From: Verrucomicrobiaceae bacterium
Lineage (GTDB): Bacteria; Verrucomicrobiota; Verrucomicrobiia; Verrucomicrobiales; Verrucomicrobiaceae
Assembly: GCA_016713035.1 (NCBI GenBank)
Contig: JADJPW010000014.1
Location: forward strand, 181,509 to 245,508
Length of the DNA stretch: 64,000 bases
Reading direction: 5' to 3'
The notes below the pieces were generated by a model. That model was not told the origin of the DNA and made no database searches. It was given only the letters and a program-made list of their open reading frames with translations. The position numbers and the translations under genes were made by a program. Shown here one piece after another: positions 55,254-62,429 of this stretch (the stretch's first letter is position 1; each line of letters starts with the position of its first letter).

Positions 55254-56759
55254 TCACCGCTCAAAAATCGACTCCTCACCGCGGTCCGCGACTTTGAGGT
55301 AGCGGTAGTACACCTCGAGCTGGAGCGTGCAGAGTGTTTGGCGGTAGATGGCGTCTGCGGCATCGCCGGCGGGCCAGTTGGGGCGGCCGCGGCGGAAGGA
55401 GCCGTCAGCTTGCTGCGCCTTGAGGATTTGGGGGAGGAATTGCGCGTTGTAGAAGCGCCAGTCATCACCACCGGCCTGAAAGAAGGCCTGCGTTTGATAA
55501 TACCAGCAGTAGAGGTTGCAGTTGCGGTCCCAGTCGAGCGGTTCGGCAGTCAGGAAGTCGCGCAAAAAGGCCACGCCCTTCTTCACGGCGGCGTTTTTGC
55601 CCTTTGCGAGCGTTTGCAGGCCCAGCAGGCCGCAGCCGGTGAGGCTCCATTGGTTGTAGTGCTCGTCACGGTTGGTTTTGCCGAAGCCACCGTCCTTCGT
55701 CTGTTTGGAAGCAAGGTATTCGCAGCAGCGGTCGATGGCGCGGTCGAGGCCGTCGATCTTCAGGCCGCTGTGCTTCGCAGCTTTGAGCGCCTGGTATTGC
55801 CAACCGGTCACGGAGAGGTCTTCGCCATGACTCTGCGCATCGTAAGCATGATCGCGACCGCCGTAGGTCCAGGCACCGCGCTCGTTTTGGCTCGTGAGAA
55901 TGAGGCGCACCCCTTTTTCAAAGGTCTCGCGCAGTCCTGGCAGCCGTGCGCCACCGAGGCGGTAAAACGAATACATCTCCCCGAGTGCGTAGGTAGCGAT
56001 CCCGTGCTCGTAAGCCGCTGAGCTCGCCGTGGTCTGCTCCGCGAGCATGCCGTGCGGGTTTTTGGCCGCCAGCTCGATGAGCCAGAGCATGCCAGAGCGG
56101 ACGTGATCGCCATAAAACGGCGAATCCGGCGTCTCGCAGCGGCCGAGGTAGCAAAGAAGCGCCAGCCCGGTCATTGCGGCCTTGTTTGAGCGGCCCCAGG
56201 AGCCGCCAGCATTCTGTTGCGTCTTCAACCACTCGAGCGAGCGCGACACCGCCTGCTCACACTCTGGGCTGCCGCCGTTTTGGCGGAGTTTTTCCAGCCG
56301 CGACTGGGTGGAACATCGTGAATGAAAAAGATTCGGCGCACTGGCCACCCAGTTCCCCTGGCCGGAGCCACGAAAGCCATCCAGGCCATTCGATGCACCG
56401 ATATTCATGGTGCTGGCGGCATTGGAGACACCGAGGCCCGGCCCAGCTTCAGGCAAAACGACATCATCCGGTGCTGGAAGATGCTCCGGCTTGACCTGAG
56501 AGATCACGAGGCGTGCTTTGGGAGCTTTCTTGGCGAGTGTCTTCACAGCATTTTGCCGCTTTCGATGCTTCAAATCGTCGTGCGCCTGCTTTGTGGTCTC
56601 CGAGCGGCCTGCGGGGATGAAGTCCACCTGCTCGCGGAAAACATCTCGCTTCATCCAGACGAGGCCCATCACGAGAAGGATGGCGGAATGAACTGTGATG
56701 CTGAGGAGTAAAGAGCTTCCGCCGAGTTTTTGCCAACGTGTGCGTATAGGGGAGTGCAT
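55254..56759 (-). CDS. Membrane-anchored prenyltransferase/squalene-oxidase-repeat protein
   Basis: 501 residues from ATG 56759. The N terminus (MHSPIRTRWQKLGGSSLLLS, SITVHSAILLVMGLVWMKRD) has one membrane helix of TonB/energy-transducer style, then a Lys/Pro-rich linker (residues ~50-130). The C-terminal 330 residues carry prenyltransferase/squalene-oxidase repeats (SLEWLKTQQNAGGSWGRSNK, LILTSQNERGAWTYGGRD, CCEYLASKQTKDGGFGKTNR, LPQILKAQQADGSFRRGRPN) forming an alpha-alpha barrel. No DxDD or DCTAE motif of real cyclases was seen, so it is probably a non-catalytic or novel enzyme. The ending DRGEESIFER is complete. Confidence 0.82.
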   Translation of the reverse strand: MHSPIRTRWQKLGGSSLLLSITVHSAILLVMGLVWMKRDVFREQVDFIPAGRSETTKQAHDDLKHRKRQNAVKTLAKKAPKARLVISQVKPEHLPAPDDVVLPEAGPGLGVSNAASTMNIGASNGLDGFRGSGQGNWVASAPNLFHSRCSTQSRLEKLRQNGGSPECEQAVSRSLEWLKTQQNAGGSWGRSNKAAMTGLALLCYLGRCETPDSPFYGDHVRSGMLWLIELAAKNPHGMLAEQTTASSAAYEHGIATYALGEMYSFYRLGGARLPGLRETFEKGVRLILTSQNERGAWTYGGRDHAYDAQSHGEDLSVTGWQYQALKAAKHSGLKIDGLDRAIDRCCEYLASKQTKDGGFGKTNRDEHYNQWSLTGCGLLGLQTLAKGKNAAVKKGVAFLRDFLTAEPLDWDRNCNLYCWYYQTQAFFQAGGDDWRFYNAQFLPQILKAQQADGSFRRGRPNWPAGDAADAIYRQTLCTLQLEVYYRYLKVADRGEESIFER

Positions 56760-56812
56760 GGTACTCCACATGACGCGGGAGTGAAAAAGCTCTTGGGGTC
56801 GGTCTTGAACAC

Positions 56813-57421
56813 TTACACCTTCCGCTGGCCCCATTTTCGGCCGGCGGTGAGCGCGGTGATCGTTTCCTTTACGCGGCGGGCGATGGTTTCAGGCTGTTTG
56901 GCTTGGCTAATCCAGACTTTGTACTCACGCTGGCAGCTTGCTGTGAGCTTGGAGAAGCCTGCGGCGGCTTTGGGGCCCTTTTTGAGCGCGGCGGCCAAAG
57001 CGGGTGGCATGGGCCATTCGGCGCGTTTTTTCGTGGGTGGTGGTTTGGCGGTCAAATCGGCATCCAGGGCCACGGCGGCGTGCAAAAGGCGTTTTAGGGC
57101 CTGGGCGTCGAGTTTTGCGAAATCGGTGACGCGGATGGTTTGGATGCTCAGATTGCCTTCTTGCTCACTGAAGAGCTGAGTGATGCCACGCAGCTCTGTG
57201 CCGCGAAAAAAGGTGATGCCGAGGTGTTTTTTGCAGGCGCTGAGAGCACAGACGAGCTTTCGCCCGCTGAAACAGAGCATGTGCCATTTGATGCTCTCTT
57301 GCAGATCCGGCTCCCAGCGCTGAATCCAACTCCTCACCTCGCGAGCCATGTTTTGAGAAAATGGCGGTGCGAGATCGAGCCAAGTTTCTGGATCACGAGT
57401 GGGGGTGCGAGAGCAGTCCAT
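56813..57421 (-). CDS. DUF1801 / YdeI (OmpD-associated)-like protein
   Basis: 202 residues. Positions 1-110 match the DUF1801 fold (REVRSWIQRWEPDLQESIKW, HMLCFSGRKLVCALSACKKH, LGITFFRGTEL, RVTDFAKLDAQALKRLL). The C-terminal 80 residues match the YdeI/OmpD-associated tail (MPPALAAALKKGPKAAAGFS, and SCQREYKVWISQAKQPETIA, RRVKETITAL). Fused proteins of this kind are widespread and poorly understood; some relatives bind iron or affect stress responses. ATG 57421 (MDCSRTPTRDPETWLDLAPP) was preferred over 57439. It is 45 bases from the mlaD-like gene stop on the same strand, so possibly the last gene of that operon. Confidence 0.8.
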   Translation of the reverse strand: MDCSRTPTRDPETWLDLAPPFSQNMAREVRSWIQRWEPDLQESIKWHMLCFSGRKLVCALSACKKHLGITFFRGTELRGITQLFSEQEGNLSIQTIRVTDFAKLDAQALKRLLHAAVALDADLTAKPPPTKKRAEWPMPPALAAALKKGPKAAAGFSKLTASCQREYKVWISQAKQPETIARRVKETITALTAGRKWGQRKV

Positions 57422-57466
57422 AGACGTGTGTGGCTCCACGGATGGAGCGGACGAAATGGTGTTGGG

Positions 57467-58561
57467 TCAGTTGCCTTGGAAAAAGCCGCGCTTTTTCGGC
57501 TGTTCTGGCTGGGGTGCTGGGGCGGGCTGCGTCTGCTGTTTGGATCGCTCCTTGTCGGCGTTGTTTTTGTACCAGACGGGGCCGCTGGTTTTCATGTTGT
57601 AAATGAGGTCGTGGAAGTCGGTTTTGAGCTTCGGGTCGTTGATGAGCGCTCCGAGGAGGCCTTTGCCGTTGGTGATGTTGCGTGCGGCGACGGAGAAGCT
57701 GTCGGCGGCTCCTTTGATGGATTTCATGGTGTCGTCGGCACTGGCCATGACTTTGTCGAGCTTGGCGATGGGGGCGTCGAGTTTATCAAGGAGGGGGCCG
57801 AGTTTTTTGCTGCTGTCTTCAATGTTTTTGGAGGCAGCTTTAAAGCTGGCCGCTGCTTCTTTGAGATCGGCCAGGGATTCTTTGAGATGAGAGACGTTTT
57901 GGTCGCCGAAGACTTTTTCGTCCACGCGGGAGACGGCTGAGTCGAGCTTCGCGACGGTGTTTTTGATTTTGGAGATGGTTTCATCACTGAGGGCTCCTTG
58001 ATTGAGCTTTGTTGTAGCAGCTTTGATCTCGGCTAGGGCGGGGCGGAGGTCTTTGCTGACGGCAGGCTTGAGGTCGTCTTCGATGAAGGAGCTGACTTGT
58101 TTGCCGATTTTTTCAGCGGCGCTTTGTAGGTTGCTGAGGCCGCCAGCTTCCTTGCCGACGATGGTCACGGTTTGCGTTTCGGTGATGAATTTGTCGGAGA
58201 TGTGCTTCGGTGGCTCGATATCGACGAAGGCGTCGCCCATGAGGCCGGCGGTGGTGATGGTGAAGATGGACTCGGCTGGGATTTTTTCGCCCTGGAAGAT
58301 TTCGAGGTCGATGATGACGGCGTTGAAGTTTTCGTTGTGGCGGGGCTTGTTCTTCACCTTGCCGATTCGCTTGCCGGCGAGGACGACGGGGCTGGCCTCC
58401 TTGATGCCAGAGGCGTCTGGGAAGCTGACGCTGAGGAAAAAGCTACCTTTGAAGAGGTCGCGCACGCTGCCGAATTGAAGGATGAGCAAGCTCATCATGA
58501 CGAGCCCCACGGTGAGGAACAGGCCTACGAGTAGCTCAGTTTTTTTGTCGCGTTCTTCCAT
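57467..58561 (-). CDS. MlaD/MCE-family lipid transport protein
   Basis: 364 residues: N-terminal helix (LVGLFLTVGLVMMSLLILQF), one MCE domain (GSFFLSVSFPDASGIKEASP, VVLAGKRIGKV, TITTAGLMGDAFVDIEPP), then a long helical, coiled-coil tail (residues ~150-330, ALAEIKAATTKLNQGALSDE, and KLDAPIAKLDKVMASADDTM). It ends with a Pro/Gln-rich stretch. It forms the periplasmic ring that carries phospholipids to or from the ABC transporter encoded just upstream (23-base gap). The extra coiled coil is longer than in MlaD and recalls PqiB/MCE proteins of other phyla. Confidence 0.88.
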   Translation of the reverse strand: MEERDKKTELLVGLFLTVGLVMMSLLILQFGSVRDLFKGSFFLSVSFPDASGIKEASPVVLAGKRIGKVKNKPRHNENFNAVIIDLEIFQGEKIPAESIFTITTAGLMGDAFVDIEPPKHISDKFITETQTVTIVGKEAGGLSNLQSAAEKIGKQVSSFIEDDLKPAVSKDLRPALAEIKAATTKLNQGALSDETISKIKNTVAKLDSAVSRVDEKVFGDQNVSHLKESLADLKEAAASFKAASKNIEDSSKKLGPLLDKLDAPIAKLDKVMASADDTMKSIKGAADSFSVAARNITNGKGLLGALINDPKLKTDFHDLIYNMKTSGPVWYKNNADKERSKQQTQPAPAPQPEQPKKRGFFQGN

Positions 58562-58584
58562 AAAGAGGTTGGGGGGAGGGGTGT

Positions 58585-59346
58585 TTAGAAATCGACGTGG
58601 GCGCGACCGGCGATGAAGTCCTGAACGACTTCATCGTCAAAGGCGCGGAGTTCTTCTTTGGTGCCGAGGAAGCGAAGGAGGCCGTCTTTGAGCATGGCGA
58701 TGCGGTCGGCGATTTTGAAGAGGCTTTTCATGTCCTGGGTGACGACGAGGGAGGTGATGCCGTGGCGCTCCTGGAGGCGCAAAATGAGGGTGTCGATGAC
58801 ATCTGAGACGACGGGGTCGAGGCTAGAGGTGGGCTCGTCGTAGAGGATGCATTGGGCGCGGGTGACGACGGCACGGGCGATACCGGCTCGCTTGCGCATG
58901 CCACCAGAGAGATTGACGGGGAGCTTCTGACCATGCTGGCCGAGGCCGACAATGTCGAGTGCCTGGGAGACGCGTTCTTTGATTTCCTTTTTGTCGCGGA
59001 CGCCGGATTCGACGAGGGGGAAAGCGACGTTTTGCTCGACGGTGAGGCTGTCAAAGAGGGCTCCGCTCTGAAAGAGCATGCTGACACGCTGACGCACGGG
59101 AGCGAGCTCTCGCTCTCGGAGGCCATTGACCTGGATGCCATCGACTTCGATGGTACCGCTGTCTGGCTGCATGAGACCGATGACATGCTTCATGGTCACC
59201 GTTTTGCCCTCGCCACTGGGGCCGATGATGCAGAGCGTTTCACCGCGAAAGACATCGAGGTCGATGCCGCGCAGGATGTGCTGCCAGCCTAGCTTTTTAT
59301 GCAGGCCGCGGATGCGGATGAAGGGCTCTGTATGGTAATCGACCAT
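58585..59346 (-). CDS. MlaF-type ABC ATPase
   Basis: 253 residues. Walker A GPSGEGKT, Q-loop region MLFQSGALFDSLTVEQNVAF, signature LSGGMRKRAGIARA, Walker B CILYDEPTSSLDP, and H-loop SLVVTQDMKS in which Gln-Asp replaces the usual switch His (VTHD), a substitution worth checking since the switch His helps hydrolysis. It drives the MlaE-MlaD lipid transporter. It starts MVDYHTEPFIRIRGLHKKLG and sits between the mlaE and mlaD genes with 30- and 23-base gaps. Confidence 0.9.
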   Translation of the reverse strand: MVDYHTEPFIRIRGLHKKLGWQHILRGIDLDVFRGETLCIIGPSGEGKTVTMKHVIGLMQPDSGTIEVDGIQVNGLRERELAPVRQRVSMLFQSGALFDSLTVEQNVAFPLVESGVRDKKEIKERVSQALDIVGLGQHGQKLPVNLSGGMRKRAGIARAVVTRAQCILYDEPTSSLDPVVSDVIDTLILRLQERHGITSLVVTQDMKSLFKIADRIAMLKDGLLRFLGTKEELRAFDDEVVQDFIAGRAHVDF

Positions 59347-59376
59347 GTGGGGTGGAACGCAGCAAACAGGCGGCGT

Positions 59377-60177
59377 TTAGACGGAATTGCCAAGCGGCCA
59401 GATGTAGTTCAGGAGGATGGAGAGGAAAAAATTCGCGATGAGCATAACGAGCGAGGAGATGACGACGGCACGGGTGGTGCCGATGCCGACGCCGACAGCT
59501 CCATTCTCCGCACTCAAACCCTGGTGACAGGCGACGAGGGTGATGATGATGCCGAAAACGAAGCCTTTGATCATGCCGATGACGATGTCCCACTGATTCG
59601 TGTGATCGACCATGTGACTCATGAACCAGGAGGCAGGAACACCATAACCATAGACGGCGACGGCATAGGAGGCCATGAGGCCGCAGGTGATGGACTCCGC
59701 GACCAAGATGGGCATGGAGATGAGCATGGCGATAAAGCGCGGCAGCACGAGGAAATCGACCGGATGCACGCCCATGACGCGGAGGGCATCGACCTGCTCA
59801 GTGACCTTCATGGTGCCGATGTCAGCGGCCATGGCGGCCCTGACTCGCCCGCCGACCATCAATCCGGCCAATACGGGTCCGGAGCGCGGCAGAGTGCGAC
59901 GGAGACGATGGCCCCGACGGGAGGACTCCGACTCCGAAATCGACAAACTTGGCATAGGTCTGGAAAGTGAAGACGGCCCCTGTGAATGCGCCAGTGACGA
60001 TGACGACAGCCTCGCGAGCCGTAGCCGCCGATGGAGACAATCTGATGGGCTACAATACCGGAGCCGCCATACGCTGTGAATGAAGGCATGGAGTAGATCA
60101 CGCAGCAGATACGCGATCTGCCCCATGTAGGAGAGAAAGTGCAGGAAGGTGTGGCCTGGGATGCGGATGGACGTCGG
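59377..60177 (-). CDS. MlaE-type permease, 5' part disrupted by several frame changes
   Basis: The downstream part is intact: GPVLAGLMVGGRVRAAMAAD, DIGTMKVTEQVDALRVMGVH, and the MlaE tail ILLNYIWPLGNSV. Upstream, homology hops between frames: FLSYMGQIAYLLRDLLHAFI in one, GGSGIVAHQIVSIGGYGSR in another, EAVVIVTGAFTGAVFTFQTY then AKFVDFGV in a third, then AIVSVALCRE. At least four indels lie between about 59890 and 60080. With these corrected the order equals a normal ~260-residue MlaE. The start codon cannot be fixed; an in-frame stop lies at 60178. Errors begin here and continue to the window end, so the gene is probably functional in the organism. Confidence 0.75.
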   Translation of the reverse strand, partial: PTSIRIPGHTFLHFLSYMGQIAYLLRDLLHAFIHSVWRLRYCSPSDCLHRRLRLARLSSSSLAHSQGPSSLSRPMPSLSISESESSRRGHRLRRTLPRSGPVLAGLMVGGRVRAAMAADIGTMKVTEQVDALRVMGVHPVDFLVLPRFIAMLISMPILVAESITCGLMASYAVAVYGYGVPASWFMSHMVDHTNQWDIVIGMIKGFVFGIIITLVACHQGLSAENGAVGVGIGTTRAVVISSLVMLIANFFLSILLNYIWPLGNSV

Positions 60178-60285
60178 TCACGAGATGCGCTCTTTAAGCG
60201 AAGGTGCTGAGAACGGCAATCCTTCAAGCTATCCGAAGATTTTCCCAACCCTCTCGCCTAACAGCGAACTACCAAAGCACAGGGC

Positions 60286-60317
60286 AAAAAAACCCTGTCC
60301 GGCGGAACCAGACGGGG
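60286..60317 (-). terminator. Rho-independent terminator
   Basis: On the minus strand CCCCGTCTGG pairs imperfectly with CCGGACAGGG around TTCCG and is followed by TTTTTTT. It lies 33 bases beyond the stop of the CPYT-motif gene. Confidence 0.72.
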
Positions 60318-60349
60318 TGTGAAAGGAGCAGCTTTGCAAAGAATGGCGA

Positions 60350-61177
60350 CTACTGCGGGACGCGGAAGAGTTTGCCAGTGTAGCCGACATTTCACTTCCA
60401 TTCCGAGAGGCAGGCTTGTGACATCGATTTGTCTGGTGCTTGGCGGCATAAGGGCCATTCACAAAGCCAGGGCGACCGGAGATGGAGGTGCCGTAGGGAG
60501 ATCAGGAGCAGCGGGGGCCTGGACTTTGGGCTTGGCAAAGGGTATTCACAGCAGGGGTGGGCTTGCTGTTATTGAGGGCCGTGACATTGGTGTTCGGGAC
60601 CACGTCTGTTTCCACACGGGGAGCGGTAGGAGTCACTTTGGGCTCAGGAGCCGAGACGATTTTAGGCGTCGTGGAGACTTTAGGAGCAGAGAGACGGCGT
60701 TGCTGATGCCATTGGGGACCAAGAAGGGCTTCTGCGTGTAAGGGCAGACCACTTTGGAGCCAGCTTCCATTCCACGCACATCGACGAGGCGGGAGGATTG
60801 AAGAAGGGGGAGCGCATATAGCCAGAAGTTCTGACGCGACAGTGGCTGTCGGCATCGGAGTGATCTTTTGCCGAGGGAGCACTGGAGCGGAGTCAACGCG
60901 GTCCTCAACCGGACTGACCGATTCGGTGTGCTCACACCCGGCGTGGTAGAGGCAGACAGCGCGAGGAGTCTGGATCTTCGGTGCGGCAGCAGCCATCGGC
61001 TGGATACGTGGTGTGCTATTGATTTGCAGAGAGCTCCATCGCTCATCATAAAGGGATCAATCCCTGGGACTGAATCTGCCTCAAGCCGGACCAGGGGGCA
61101 AGGAGCAGGAGGCGATGATAGAACGCAGCCGCACCAGCGCTGGCACGGCAAAGGATGGTCAGAGAACGTGAGTTCAT
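60350..61177 (-). CDS. CPYT-motif hypothetical protein, frame-disrupted
   Basis: A probable secreted protein starts at ATG 61177 (MNSRSLTIL). Coding traces alternate between frames: VRGMEAGSKVVCPYTQKPFL, then SAPKVSTTPKIVSAPEPKVT, PTAPRVETDVVPNTNVTALN, and near the end LPLGMEVK followed by GYTGKLFRVPQ and TAG at 60350. The repeated idea, Cys-(Pro)-Tyr-Thr-x-Lys-x-Phe-x-Val-Pro, appears twice, separated by a Pro/Thr/Val-rich linker. It may bind metal through its cysteines, but no family was recognised. Frame changes match the general indel problem of this end of the window. Confidence 0.5.
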
Positions 61178-61363
61178 AATGAAGGCGTTGGTTGTTTAAG
61201 GTTAAAGAGCTATTTTGAAATTAGCTTCCTTTTTTTAACGATTCTTAAAATGTGCAACAACAACGATGACAGGAATAGGTAAAACATTTCAAATAACCAA
61301 AATTACCATGACTTGGTCGATTTGCTGACTTGGCATTTTTCCGAGTCCATGCCGCCCACCCAC

Positions 61364-61801
61364 ATGAACTGGCGCATTATCACCGTAGGCAAACCGGCTT
61401 TTCCCTGGGCTCGGGAAGCGGTAGAAACCTACTTAAAACGCCTCCAACATTACACTCGGCTTGATCGTCATCCTCAAAGAAGGCCCTCGTGCCAGCGGAG
61501 AACAACAGATGCTCACCGCATCAGAAATGCACTGCGCATCGCGCTCGATGAGCGCGGCGAGTTCCGCCGTAGCGGATCAGCGCGTTGGATCGAAAAACAG
61601 CATCTCGCTGGAACGCAGCGTGTCTGCGTGCTCATCGGCGGTGCGGATGGACACTCGCCAGAGCTGCGAGAGAAGGCGGATGCTCTCTGGCGACTCTCGG
61701 ACCTGACGCTTCAGCATGAGGTGGCCTTGATCGTGCTTCTGGAGCAGATTTATGGAGCCCATACCATCCTGAAAAAAAAAGAGCCTTATCACCGAGAATG
61801 A
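61364..61801 (+). CDS. rlmH: 23S rRNA (pseudouridine-1915-N3)-methyltransferase RlmH, with compensating frameshifts
   Basis: The start (MNWRIITVGKPAFPWAREAV) and end (VCVLIGGADGHSPELREKAD, LTLQHEVALIVLLEQIYGAH, then EPYHRE) match RlmH, including the GG-x-x-G SAM knot motif and C-terminal YHRE. Between codons ~28 and ~60 the frame is wrong: the family sequence VILKEGPRASGEQQML appears in another frame (61461-61520), and about two compensating indels restore the frame so that total length (145 residues) still looks normal. RlmH is usually single-copy and conserved, so sequence error is more likely than loss. Confidence 0.82.
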   Translation: MNWRIITVGKPAFPWAREAVETYLKRLQHYTRLDRHPQRRPSCQRRTTDAHRIRNALRIALDERGEFRRSGSARWIEKQHLAGTQRVCVLIGGADGHSPELREKADALWRLSDLTLQHEVALIVLLEQIYGAHTILKKKEPYHRE

Positions 61802-62429
61802 GGCACTTATTGTCTTTGAAAGGATTCTGCCATCGGCGGCGTTTTTTGCCGAACTGAGTCGCAACCATCTTCATCTTTTCGCCTTGTTGAAAAGCTTGGG
61901 CTTGTTAAATTATTAAAATTCTCCCGACTTTCATCCCTCCCGCCTCTCAATGTCGTCTTCCGTGCTCAAAACGTCATCCAGCCCAAGCTGCAGACGATCC
62001 GTATCATCCAGCCTGCCGAGGAGAATGAGCCTCCAAGCTAAGCCCATTCAGTCCCGGCAGGAGTCCTCCTGCCCCTTCCGACACGGGCGATGATATGCAT
62101 GCTATATTGGTTATGGTGGAGAACAGTCCGCGGAGATGGCCATTCTTGACCGCGGAACGCGCCAAGCAGCCGGACTAATCCAGTGGCTGCGAGAATTGAC
62201 CCAGTATGTGAGACGATCACGGGGTGTCGCCAGTGTGAGAGCTTCCCGAACCTGCACCCCGGATGGCGACAGGTTCTGAAAAAGAGCTCTCCAAGGTGCC
62301 ATTACATCGTCAGGAGTGAGTATGACGCAGATGGTCGCCGTGATTTACCGCTGGGAGGTGTGGTCTGCCTGGCGCAGGCGAAATGCGACGCAGGAAGCGT
62401 GGTGGACTGATGGCACCGTGAGAAATTCA
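61802..62429. other. Unresolved stretch after rlmH
   Basis: No complete gene can be called. Short protein-like traces are present on the plus strand (AELSRNHLHLFALLKSLGLL at 61848-61910, LNVVFRAQNVIQPKLQTIRI then IQPAEENEPPS ending at 62040) but in different frames and with no common family recognised. A stop TAA follows the second trace. The rest appears non-coding or too error-prone to read. Confidence 0.3.
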
